A stretch of 64,000 nucleotides of DNA from Pseudopedobacter beijingensis. Its GTDB lineage: Bacteria > Bacteroidota > Bacteroidia > Sphingobacteriales > Sphingobacteriaceae. The notes below the pieces were generated by a model. That model was not told the DNA's origin and searched no databases. It worked only from the letters and a program-made list of their open reading frames with translations. Below, piece after piece: positions 1 through 8,755 of this stretch. Position numbers and translations under genes: made by a program. The stretch spans positions 11,826-75,825 of the forward strand of contig NZ_JBHUDG010000006.1 in the NCBI RefSeq assembly GCF_042678145.1, written 5' to 3'. Each line of letters opens with the position of its first letter. The first letter of the stretch is position 1.

Positions 1-615
1 TGTAGCATACGGTAAATTATCTATGGCAAATTTCAAATCCTGCTCTATAAACTCATAAACTTTTACCGGATCTTCCTGCACAAAAGTAGCAGGTGGTTGT
101 TTTGACATAGCCGTATTAGTCATTAATGCAATATTGCCATAACGACGCAACAACTCAAAATAATACAATGCGCGCAAGCCTCTTGCCTCTGCCATGTACA
201 CCGTAGCCAGCTCTTTATCTTTACTGGAATAATCAACCATTTTTTGTTCTAAACTCTCCAGAAAATCATTGGCATTGTAGATAGAATTATACAATGTTGC
301 CCATGTTCCCTGTACTTCTGATTGATTGGGAGAGAAAGAGTTGGTAGGTATAATACGAAAATTCTCATTGGTACTACCCTCTACCTGGGCTATATCAGTA
401 CCCAGCGTAAACAAAATAGACAGGTTATAACCGTAAACTTCATCAGCTACCATATTACGATAAACACCCAACAACACATTTTCTGCTTCAGCAGCATTCA
501 ACATGTACTTATTCTTGTCTATACTTGTTCTAGATTCTTCAGCCAAGTAATCAGAACATGAAGTATTCATCATGAACATGGCCGATGTCAGTATATAAAA
601 AACAACTTTTTTCAT
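1..615 (-). CDS. SusD/RagB-family outer-membrane lipoprotein (3' part cut by window edge)
   Basis: The reading frame is open from an ATG at 615 to the first base of the window (205 codons), so the C-terminal part lies outside. The N-terminus is a lipoprotein signal with the acylated Cys at residue 20 (MNTSC). It continues as a RagB/SusD protein, with the early helix carrying the pattern NVLLGVYRNM and the family stretch YMAEARGLRALYYFELLRRYGNI around residues 141-163. SusD proteins cap the partner SusC channel and bind the glycan at the cell surface. The SusC gene ends 18 bases upstream, so the two are a pair in the second unit of the glycosaminoglycan locus. The family call is firm; the exact ligand is inferred from the neighbouring PL12 lyase. 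Confidence 0.9.
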   Translation of the reverse strand, partial: MKKVVFYILTSAMFMMNTSCSDYLAEESRTSIDKNKYMLNAAEAENVLLGVYRNMVADEVYGYNLSILFTLGTDIAQVEGSTNENFRIIPTNSFSPNQSEVQGTWATLYNSIYNANDFLESLEQKMVDYSSKDKELATVYMAEARGLRALYYFELLRRYGNIALMTNTAMSKQPPATFVQEDPVKVYEFIEQDLKFAIDNLPYAT

Positions 616-633
616 TTCTTCTTCGATTTTTAA

Positions 634-3600
634 TTAAAACTGAACTTCTAATCCGAATGTAAACACCTTGCTTCTAGGATAAGCTCCCCAGTCCAGCCCC
701 GGAGTCATTGGATTATTACCAGAAGTACTTACCTCCGGATCATAACCACTATATCCCGAAATGGTAAACAGGTTTTGTGCAGATGCAAACACCCTTGCTC
801 TCGACATATAAGCTTTCTTAGACCAATCAACCGGTAAGGTATAACCTAACGAAACGCTCTTTAATCTTAAGAAAGAACCATCTTCAACAAAACGAGAGTA
901 AACATCATTGGTCACATATCCATTTGTAGATGGTACTTTATTAGAAGCATGGGTAGGTGTCCATCTGTCTGCTACTTCTGACAACATATTACGTCTGCCC
1001 GAACGAGATTGGGTAGCATATAAACGAGTGGCATTATAAACATCGTTACCATAGTTAAATTGGAACATCACACCTAAATCAATTCCTTTATAATTGAATG
1101 TATTGGTAAAACCTCCATACCATTTTGGTATAGCATTTCCAATAACCGTACGGTCTTTGGTGGTAATTACACCATCTCCATCCTGATCTTTATATTTCAC
1201 CATACCAGGTGCCAGATTGGTCAGACGCGCATTATTGGTTACTCCGTCCTTTAACACCAATTTCCCATCCGGTGTAGTGTTAAAATCACTATGTTGATAG
1301 ATACCATCAAACTCGTAACCGTATATCAAACCCAAAGATTGTCCAACAATAGCTGCGTAATCATATTCTGTAAAATTGCTATCAAAACCAGAACGTGAAT
1401 ACATTGCATTAACTCCTGATTGTAACGATACCAGCTTATTATCAATAAAGGATATATTGAAGTTAGTTTCCCACGAAAAATCTTTCTTGATAATAGGTTT
1501 ACCTGTAATGCTTAACTCCACACCTTTATTTCTGATTTTTCCAATATTCTGATATTGAGAAGAGAAACCAGTAACTTGCGCCAGTGATTGCGCTAACAAA
1601 AGATCTTTAGTGTCTTTAATAAAGAAATCTGTAACCAAGGTTAAACGATTATTCAAAAAACCCCAATCAATTCCCATATTAACAGTAGAAGAACCTTCCC
1701 ATTTCAGGTTTTCATTTCTTAATTGTTTTGGCGTTAAAACGGTATATATAGAATTACCTATACCATATTTAACAGGATCGTACAAATCCAATGATAAGTA
1801 GTTTGGTATACGGTCGTTACCAACTACACCCCATCCTAAACGAAGTTTTAAATCAGAAATAGCTCTGATGTCTTTAATAAAATCTTCCTGAGAAATACGC
1901 CATGCTGCTGCAAAAGATGGGAAATATCCCCATTTGTTTTTATCAGAAAACACGGTCGAACCATCAGCCCTCATCGTTGCTGTAAACAAATATTTATTAT
2001 CGTAGTTGTAATTTGCCCTAGCAAAGAATGATAAAAGCTTTTTATCGTAATAATCTGTAGATACTTTACTTGGTGTAGCCCCCACTCCCAAATTATCGTT
2101 TCCTAAATTATCAAACGGAAAATCCATGGCCTGACCTAACAAATATTCTGAACTGCTGAAAGATGTTTCCTGACCTAACATAATATCATATTGATTTTTC
2201 TTATCGATCTTTTTCTTCCAGGTCAGGTTATTGTAATTAGTCCATCTAACGTTTTTACCCATCTGTGTTTGTCCATAAGGTTTTTGTCCATTACGATACG
2301 CCTCTTTAGAACCATTTTTGTAAAACAGGTCATTACGTGTATTCGTGGTATTATAAGTCCCCGCCGAACGGAAAGTTAAACCTTTCATAATTTCCCAGTT
2401 AACAGAGAGGTTAGTAGACCACTGTTCCGAACCCCTGTTATTTACTACAGATTGTGTTTGCATTACCGGGTTTACCTGTGCCAAACTTGTTCCATCTTCT
2501 AACATCTCGGGGTCAATGGCTGTGGTCAACAATGTTTCGTCATCTATCTTTAATCCACCGGTAGGACGAGCACTCAGAATTTGAGCCAACATATTAAAAC
2601 GTCCATTATCTGCCGTTGTACCTACACCAGATCTATTTGTTTTACCATAATTAATGGCAGCATCAACAGTTATTTGCTTTATTAGTTTTTGGTTAATTCT
2701 CATTTTAGCAGTAGTTCTTCCAAACCCGCTGTTATTGAAAATTCCGTTCTCGTCATATTTATTTAAAGAGAAATTGTATTTAGTATTTTCTACACCTCCA
2801 CTTACGCTTAGGTTATGGTCATTAGACCAGGTAGGTCTAAAGGTTTCATCTTGCCAATCTATACCACCAACACCTATATAATCTTCTGCTGATTGATACT
2901 TGTAAGGATTTCCATTATCATCCATCCCTGGTTTGTAATAAGTACCAGCATAAGCGCTGTTTACATCTGCCTGTAATTTCACGAACTCGTAAGGACTTAG
3001 TACATCTAATTTATTCGCTATCTGACGATTAGTACTTGCTACTGAATAGGCTATTTTTGGTTTGCCTATCTTACCTGATTTAGTGGTAATCAACACGACA
3101 CCATTAGCTGCCCTTGCTCCATAAATAGCTGACGCTGATGCATCCTTTAGTACTTCCATAGACTCTATATCTGCATTAGAAATAAAGTTAAGATCACTAA
3201 CCTCAAAACCATCTACGATATAAAGCGGAGAAGAATCTCCGGTTAAAGTACCAATACCGCGGATATTAACATTAAATCCAGATCCCGGCTCGCCATCATA
3301 CTGCGTAATCTGTACACCCGCTACTTTACCGCCTATTGCCGCCAGAACAGAACCTGATTTAAAACCTTCTACATCTTTTCCCTTTAAAGATGATACAGAA
3401 CCTGTCACATCTTCACGTTTAGCGGTTCCATATCCCACCACCACAACTTCCTGTAAAAATGCAGTTTCGGGTTGCATCCTCAGAATAAGATCATTTTGGC
3501 TTCCCACACGAATAGCTTGTTCTATAAAACCTACATAGGTAACCATTAAAGTTTCGCCCTGTGGCACCTTCAATGAGAAAGTTCCATTCTCACCTGTTGA

Positions 3601-3786
3601 TGTTTTACTGGTTTTGCCAATAACCGAGATAGTAGCTCCTTTTAACGGAGCCCCTTTATCGTCCAGCACCTTACCTCTTAAGGTTACCTGTTGTTGTGCA
3701 TAAATATTGATACAGCACATCAAGGCCAAAACGGACATGATGAGCTGTTTATACACTCCTGCGTTATTTATCATATTATAATACAT
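634..3786 (-). CDS. SusC/RagA-family TonB-dependent outer-membrane transporter
   Basis: A 1050-residue protein of usual SusC length. An N-terminal signal (residues about 1-30, ending INIYAQ) precedes a carboxypeptidase-regulatory-like beta domain (about 33-108). The SusC hallmark LQEVVVVGYGT follows, then a plug domain (about 118-235) with VLKDASASAIYGARAANGV, and a long beta-barrel that ends in an aromatic residue. It should import oligosaccharides across the outer membrane, driven by TonB. It lies 12 bases after the binding-protein gene and 18 bases before susD, in one transcript that starts with a PL12 lyase, so heparan- or heparosan-type oligosaccharides are the likely cargo. The first Met is used here; Met5 or Met17 are possible starts that also leave a signal peptide. 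Confidence 0.93.
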   Translation of the reverse strand: MYYNMINNAGVYKQLIMSVLALMCCINIYAQQQVTLRGKVLDDKGAPLKGATISVIGKTSKTSTGENGTFSLKVPQGETLMVTYVGFIEQAIRVGSQNDLILRMQPETAFLQEVVVVGYGTAKREDVTGSVSSLKGKDVEGFKSGSVLAAIGGKVAGVQITQYDGEPGSGFNVNIRGIGTLTGDSSPLYIVDGFEVSDLNFISNADIESMEVLKDASASAIYGARAANGVVLITTKSGKIGKPKIAYSVASTNRQIANKLDVLSPYEFVKLQADVNSAYAGTYYKPGMDDNGNPYKYQSAEDYIGVGGIDWQDETFRPTWSNDHNLSVSGGVENTKYNFSLNKYDENGIFNNSGFGRTTAKMRINQKLIKQITVDAAINYGKTNRSGVGTTADNGRFNMLAQILSARPTGGLKIDDETLLTTAIDPEMLEDGTSLAQVNPVMQTQSVVNNRGSEQWSTNLSVNWEIMKGLTFRSAGTYNTTNTRNDLFYKNGSKEAYRNGQKPYGQTQMGKNVRWTNYNNLTWKKKIDKKNQYDIMLGQETSFSSSEYLLGQAMDFPFDNLGNDNLGVGATPSKVSTDYYDKKLLSFFARANYNYDNKYLFTATMRADGSTVFSDKNKWGYFPSFAAAWRISQEDFIKDIRAISDLKLRLGWGVVGNDRIPNYLSLDLYDPVKYGIGNSIYTVLTPKQLRNENLKWEGSSTVNMGIDWGFLNNRLTLVTDFFIKDTKDLLLAQSLAQVTGFSSQYQNIGKIRNKGVELSITGKPIIKKDFSWETNFNISFIDNKLVSLQSGVNAMYSRSGFDSNFTEYDYAAIVGQSLGLIYGYEFDGIYQHSDFNTTPDGKLVLKDGVTNNARLTNLAPGMVKYKDQDGDGVITTKDRTVIGNAIPKWYGGFTNTFNYKGIDLGVMFQFNYGNDVYNATRLYATQSRSGRRNMLSEVADRWTPTHASNKVPSTNGYVTNDVYSRFVEDGSFLRLKSVSLGYTLPVDWSKKAYMSRARVFASAQNLFTISGYSGYDPEVSTSGNNPMTPGLDWGAYPRSKVFTFGLEVQF

Positions 3787-3798
3787 TGCTGTTCCTTT

Positions 3799-5946
3799 CT
3801 AAAATTTCGTATCAAACCATAAAACAATTGGGAATATTTGACCTCCATTATTTATGCTATTCGCCGCATTATCATTTGCAAATGTGATTTGCCCAGTCAT
3901 TACACCATTTGCGGGTTGACCATCAGCAATCCATCTATTCGGATTAACCACTACACTATAGTTATTCGGAGCAACGTATGCTAAAGGCAAACTAAGATTA
4001 TCTGCATTGCTATAATAGGAAACCGGGTCTTTAGAGCCATAATTTGGATTAACACCTTTTACAGCAGCATAGTTATCCCACAGAAGACCTAAAAAAAGAT
4101 CTGCTGGCGATGGTGGATTAGTTAATTGCCCACTCACATGGTTACCAAAGAAATTATAATAATTGAAGTTACGTCTATAGTCCATAAAAAATTTGGACAT
4201 ATTGCTAATACCTGTAATAGTTGGTGCTACGGATCTTCCTCCCGAATTTGGATTGACTTGAAAAACAAACGGTGAATACTCAACCAATGCTTTTTCTGTA
4301 CTATTAGGTACTGCTACCGGCTCCGAATTATGGAAAAAGACAGGTGTCTGAACCGAAAATTCTGAAGGTGTACCTTTACCTGCAGTAACTGTAACCATAA
4401 ATATACCACAGTTTGCCGCATTGATAGTTCCTATCGTAATAACACCTGTAGAGGCATCGATAGTTGTACCAGTTGATTGCTGTATACCTCTGATTTCATA
4501 AGTTAAGCTAATACCTGAACCTGCATCTGTAACAGGAACTTTGCTCTTAAAGCCTGATGTAGCGGTACCCGCAGCTATACGGAATTGATTCGCATAGTTC
4601 TCAGCTGGCGTAAGATTCAGGTTATTGCCATATCTTACATACGTAAAATAATTAGGGTTTGCAGCTACAGTTAATGTAAACGAAGCTGTTGTTTCCCCTT
4701 TAGGATTGCTTGCTTTCACTTTTACGGTATAAGTCCCCATAGGAATGGTATTTCCTTTTACAGCGCTGATTACGCCTTGATTATTCAGGGTTATTTTTCC
4801 TTGCAATGCTGCAGGAAGATCTACAAAACCGAAATTCACTTCGTCTCCTTTGAAAGCGGCATCAGGACTTACAGAGAAAGCAACTGCTTGTGTAGCATTC
4901 TTATTTTGGTAAGTAAAACTCTGTATCGGTTCTATAAATTCTACCACATCCAGTTCAAATACATTGGCAAAATCTACTCCTGTCTGGTCGTATACATTTT
5001 TTACATTTACACTAATTTTATATTGCTGTCCAGATGTAAGCCCATGGTTTTCTGCCACAGAAATAACACCTGTCTGCGCATTAATGGTAATCTTATTAGT
5101 GGCCGGACTGATACTTTTAATACTGTACTGTACATTATCTAAAGAACCCTTTAGTGTTGGAGCCTTGCTGGTATAAGAGGTTTTTCCGCTTAAAGCCGAC
5201 TCTTCTTCTAATTTACCTAAAGCCGGATCGTAAGTTAAACCCAATGGCTTAGAAGTAATATCTATTTCAACAGCATTTTCAAAAATCCCCTCATCTTCTC
5301 CCGAAGCACCTGTAGTCAACTTTAAAGAAAGCACATATTTACCTGGTAATAAGCCGGCATCTCCTCTTACTATAGAAATTACCCCTGTTGATGAAATTGC
5401 AAAGTATTTAGAGTAATCACTTTTTGCTATCTCATATTTGCTGATAGATACGTGATTTTTATCTGTGGTTACCTGTGCTGTTGGTAGTTCTACAGTACTG
5501 TTAGCATCAATAACATCAGAATAACTTGCTGTCAGCTTATTAGGTACTACCTGTATACCATCAGGTACAGGTCGCATCATATTTACAGACACGGCATCTT
5601 TAAATTCGTACCTGGATCCGTTAGAATAACAGCTGATAGTTAATTTATACAAACCAACAGGCATACCTGTAGTTTCTTTAATGCTGATACCTCCGTTATC
5701 TTTGTTGATTTCAAAGCTGCTACTACCCGTATAATCTTCTCCATCTAATGTAATTTTTACAATTTCAAAGTCGCCCGGTTTCCCTCCAATATAAGACGGG
5801 GCAGCAATAATTCCATTCATGGACGGACCTATATCGGTCATTCCCGTATAATAAACCGTAAACTCTGTCCCGTCTACAATTTCAGTCTTCTTACATCCCG
5901 CCGTAATTAGCAACAAGACCAATACCCACGAAAGGGATCTTTTCAT
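3799..5946 (-). CDS. Surface glycan-binding lipoprotein with repeated Ig/cadherin-like domains
   Basis: I place the start at 5946, which gives MKRSLSWVLVLLLITAGC, a clear lipoprotein signal with Cys at residue 18; a frame-compatible ATG at 5973 would hide that signal. The mature protein is a string of about five beta-sandwich repeats. Several units contain the phrase type ISSTGVISI, INAQTGVISV, LNNQGVISAV or IDASTGVITI, which is the pattern of putative Ig or cadherin-like repeats. The last 150 residues differ and are rich in Asn and Tyr. Proteins of this layout, encoded beside SusC/SusD, are surface glycan-binding proteins (SGBPs). It sits between the PL12 lyase (38 bases upstream) and SusC (12 bases downstream). 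No catalytic motif is visible. Ligand specificity is not shown by the sequence. Confidence 0.8.
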   Translation of the reverse strand: MKRSLSWVLVLLLITAGCKKTEIVDGTEFTVYYTGMTDIGPSMNGIIAAPSYIGGKPGDFEIVKITLDGEDYTGSSSFEINKDNGGISIKETTGMPVGLYKLTISCYSNGSRYEFKDAVSVNMMRPVPDGIQVVPNKLTASYSDVIDANSTVELPTAQVTTDKNHVSISKYEIAKSDYSKYFAISSTGVISIVRGDAGLLPGKYVLSLKLTTGASGEDEGIFENAVEIDITSKPLGLTYDPALGKLEEESALSGKTSYTSKAPTLKGSLDNVQYSIKSISPATNKITINAQTGVISVAENHGLTSGQQYKISVNVKNVYDQTGVDFANVFELDVVEFIEPIQSFTYQNKNATQAVAFSVSPDAAFKGDEVNFGFVDLPAALQGKITLNNQGVISAVKGNTIPMGTYTVKVKASNPKGETTASFTLTVAANPNYFTYVRYGNNLNLTPAENYANQFRIAAGTATSGFKSKVPVTDAGSGISLTYEIRGIQQSTGTTIDASTGVITIGTINAANCGIFMVTVTAGKGTPSEFSVQTPVFFHNSEPVAVPNSTEKALVEYSPFVFQVNPNSGGRSVAPTITGISNMSKFFMDYRRNFNYYNFFGNHVSGQLTNPPSPADLFLGLLWDNYAAVKGVNPNYGSKDPVSYYSNADNLSLPLAYVAPNNYSVVVNPNRWIADGQPANGVMTGQITFANDNAANSINNGGQIFPIVLWFDTKF

Positions 5947-5984
5947 TTTGAGTTTTATATTTATTGGTTCCATAATAATATTAT

Positions 5985-8066
5985 TTACAGATTACAATTA
6001 AGATTATATTTCACGCCATCTACAGTTACTTCTAAGGCCACACCATTTTCCGAGAAAGGTTGTGTAAACACAGCATTCATTTGCACTGCCGAAGCCTGAT
6101 TACTTGGATACAATACGGTTATATAGCGCGCTGTTTGTCCGGCACTTTTTGTCATATTTACAGAATAAGCTTTACGAGCCGCCTCTACATTTAATGCGTA
6201 TGATACTTTACTACTAGATGCTGTTGTGGATAGCGCTAAATCAGAAAATGTTCTGATTGCCATATTGTTATTATCAGTAAAACTAGTGTATGCGCCATTT
6301 TTATCGGTTGTTACATTCACTTCGCTATCCGTTCCTTCGCACAAATTAAAATTCAGATTTACCGTTCCGGCTGCAGATCCAATACCTTCATCCACTAAAA
6401 CAAAAAATGTTTTATTAACAAAGAACACGTAACGACGGTGTTTTAAATTGCTATAAGCCTGATTTTCTGTCGCTACAATATCCGTTTGTCCGTTAGAAGT
6501 CACCAATAAAGACTTTCCTTTCCCTGTTGTAATATTGGCTCCGCCCAAGGTCATAGTATTATGTACCTTGGTCTGACGATACCAATTACGGGCACTGTTA
6601 TCTCCTCCTGTAGTGTAGTAAGCATAAACGCCTGCATCAGGGAAGAAATTACGGCCTTTATGGTAAAGCTCAAACGTACCATTGTCCAGTTGGTTATGGC
6701 TCCACGAACTGATAGGATCATTAGTATAATTATTACTAAGCACCATCATGGTAGAATTTTTATCCCATCCGTTCCTTAACATATAATATCCAGATGTACT
6801 AAATGCTTTTGGTGCTGAAGATGGCACTGTACCTCTTTTCCCGTATGTAGACATATAAAGTAATTCACTGTCATCCGGAAACATTTCGTTATACCTTACA
6901 AAGTTTTTATTCAAGACAGATCTTGTCCAGGAGTTTTGTCTGGTATCGTTAAAACCTGGCACATAATAAGGATATAAGGAAGATGATGATGCCACAAAAT
7001 AGTGCGGATAGGTAAAATGCATAACCACCTGTGCTGCTTTATGCAGATACTGACTAAAGTTTGTCCCTATACTGCCAACAATTTGTCTGTTTGCATCAGC
7101 CAGTTTCATAATTTCATAAAAATCTGCTATAGCTGCTATATGGTAGCTCAGATCCAACTCAAAGTGCATTCCATCGCTCAAAAACTGTTTCTGTACCTCT
7201 GCACTCAGGGTCTGGAATCCTGTATTCATCCATTCAGACGCATTTTTAAACTCAGGAAATAACACCCCTGCATAAGCCAGTGAACTTCCCTGCGAAATCA
7301 GGATATTACCATCAGGATAAGGATATTTCACCAGAAAATCTGCATGCGCTGCAAACTGCACCATAAATTCAGAGAACCACTCTGGAGTAAAATTGATAGA
7401 GTTTTTATAGTAATCAAACAATTGAGTCTGAACAGACACACGTTCGGCAACCTGAAGCTGCCACCAGGTTGTATTATTAGTACCTGTTGCCGGCATCGGG
7501 TTTTGTGCTAACCAATCTTTATATACACTAATCCATGACTGGATATACTTTTCGTCTTTTGATGTACGGTATACTTTAGCTTGTGGCACAAACCATTGAT
7601 GTCGGTGTAATTGCTTTTGATATTCGTCATCGGCACCTTTAGGCACAAAAGCCCAGTTTATTTTGCCAGCATTATTTAAAGAATAAGGCATTTTCTTCGC
7701 CGCATCTTCATAATAATTGTTTACAAAAAATCGGTAGTTATCTAAGGCGTAATCTGCCTTAAGTTTATCGTCTTCTGTTGCCGTTACGTTTATCAATGAA
7801 ATATTAGGATTAACCACATTGGTTCTCATCCTGTAATATTCTAAAACAGCCTTTGCTGCATCATAATATTTATCAGCCTCGTAAAGTGCTTTTGCTTTTT
7901 CTAATCCCGGATAATCCAGATTAATCACTTCAAAAAGCTTGGAGTTTATAGCTGTATTTGGTTTGGTAATTTCAGAATCTTTTGATCCCGAAGTGCTTTT
8001 TTTAATCTGCTCTTTATTACAAGATAAGAGCGTAAAAGTTACCAGAGCGTAAATGAAATACTTCAT
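5985..8066 (-). CDS. Heparinase III-type polysaccharide lyase (PL12-like), lipoprotein
   Basis: A 693-residue protein with a lipoprotein signal (LLSC, Cys16). An N-terminal helical toroid domain (WWQLQVAERV at 201-210) is followed by a beta-sandwich of the heparinase II/III C-terminal type (SHNQLDNGTFELYHKGR from 456). From memory, the catalytic residues of Pedobacter heparinus heparinase III are Asn240, Tyr294, His424 and His469. Here Asn254 and Tyr308 keep the same 54-residue spacing, and His457 and His502 the same 45-residue spacing, so the active site appears complete. The enzyme would cleave heparan sulfate or heparosan by beta-elimination at the cell surface or in the periplasm. Related heparinase-fold families such as PL33 act on hyaluronan or chondroitin, so the substrate needs testing. 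It is the first gene of the second unit in the locus. Confidence 0.85.
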   Translation of the reverse strand: MKYFIYALVTFTLLSCNKEQIKKSTSGSKDSEITKPNTAINSKLFEVINLDYPGLEKAKALYEADKYYDAAKAVLEYYRMRTNVVNPNISLINVTATEDDKLKADYALDNYRFFVNNYYEDAAKKMPYSLNNAGKINWAFVPKGADDEYQKQLHRHQWFVPQAKVYRTSKDEKYIQSWISVYKDWLAQNPMPATGTNNTTWWQLQVAERVSVQTQLFDYYKNSINFTPEWFSEFMVQFAAHADFLVKYPYPDGNILISQGSSLAYAGVLFPEFKNASEWMNTGFQTLSAEVQKQFLSDGMHFELDLSYHIAAIADFYEIMKLADANRQIVGSIGTNFSQYLHKAAQVVMHFTYPHYFVASSSSLYPYYVPGFNDTRQNSWTRSVLNKNFVRYNEMFPDDSELLYMSTYGKRGTVPSSAPKAFSTSGYYMLRNGWDKNSTMMVLSNNYTNDPISSWSHNQLDNGTFELYHKGRNFFPDAGVYAYYTTGGDNSARNWYRQTKVHNTMTLGGANITTGKGKSLLVTSNGQTDIVATENQAYSNLKHRRYVFFVNKTFFVLVDEGIGSAAGTVNLNFNLCEGTDSEVNVTTDKNGAYTSFTDNNNMAIRTFSDLALSTTASSSKVSYALNVEAARKAYSVNMTKSAGQTARYITVLYPSNQASAVQMNAVFTQPFSENGVALEVTVDGVKYNLNCNL

Positions 8067-8515
8067 ATAGATTTATAATTTAGATTTTCCTTCTATCACT
8101 ATTACTTATTTAATTAGGTGTGTTAGCTTAATGCTATAGCGAATATCGTTTCTATATGTTTTTTAGTATTTCAATTTTGGTTAATATTGTTTTAATATTG
8201 ACTAATAACCGCCTTCACTATTCCATTAAACAGCTTTAACTTATTTTTATACTTATCTTAACATTACAGGTGTGATGACATTATAATAATGCCATAGAGC
8301 CCTTATAGGGGCTATACATAATAATTTGTTTTATGTATTTCTCTATACAAAGGACGGTAACTTCTCTTTAACGGTGGGTAACTTTTTGTTTACTTTCTAA
8401 CCAACTATTTGAAAGAAGTGAAGAAGGAAAAAAGATTTTTGTCAATTTTAATTTTGAGGATATACTAGTCTTATTTACCAACATCGTCTCTGAAAGAACG
8501 ATGTGTCGCATAAGC

Positions 8516-8574
8516 CCATGAACAATAGTCCATAGCTTGTAATAGCGCAAAGCAACCCATTGCTAAGTACTTCC
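8516..8574 (+). repeat. Dispersed intergenic repeat, copy 1
   Basis: A 59-bp sequence found three times in the window (also 30722-30780 on plus and 38221-38278 on minus). All copies share an exact 15-mer ATAGTCCATAGCTTG (here 8525-8539) and, 34 bases on, the core ATTGCTAAGTAC (8559-8570). All three lie between genes. Confidence 0.8.
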
Positions 8575-8635
8575 ATCAAGAAAAAGAAAATGCTCACCCA
8601 GAACAGGCAAGATTGTGCGGGAGGATAAAACAAAA

Positions 8636-8665
8636 TCAGCATCGTCCACACTGAGACGATGCTGA
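8636..8665 (-). terminator. Intrinsic terminator of the PL8-to-GH20 unit
   Basis: An 11-bp perfect stem, TCAGCATCGTC paired with GACGATGCTGA, encloses an 8-base loop. On the minus strand it is followed by TTTTGTTTTAT. It lies about 90 bases past the GH20 stop codon and separates the two transcription units of the locus. Confidence 0.85.
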
Positions 8666-8755
8666 AAAAAGAAAGTTGTTGACCCTATGTCTTCTTCCAT
8701 AAATAGCACTAAAAGAAGATAAGCCTATAATAGAAGACAAAATACACTCTACATA

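Larger units (their letters stand above)
8067..8755. other. Intergenic region between the two glycosaminoglycan units
   Basis: A 689-bp gap with no convincing gene; the open frame at 8368-8550 overlaps a dispersed repeat and has no family resemblance. It holds, from left to right: an AT-rich stretch next to the PL12 gene that should contain its promoter (no clear TAnnTTTG box seen on the minus strand), a small GC-rich hairpin near 8296-8316 (AGCCC / GGGCT arms), a 7-bp inverted repeat (ACATCGT at 8481-8487 with ACGATGT at 8498-8504), one copy of the dispersed repeat (8516-8574), and the terminator of the upstream GH20 unit (8636-8665). Confidence 0.7.

Noticed and set aside
1610..1801. Plus-strand frames inside the SusC gene
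   Set aside because: They are antisense shadows of a long SusC gene and have no independent support.
4777..5142. Long open frame on the plus strand opposite the glycan-binding lipoprotein
   Set aside because: It is a shadow of the real minus-strand gene, with no start context and a composition that follows the codon pattern of the other strand.
8368..8550. 60-codon open frame on the minus strand
   Set aside because: Its first residues are encoded by the dispersed repeat, and the rest crosses a hairpin; no signal or domain is visible.
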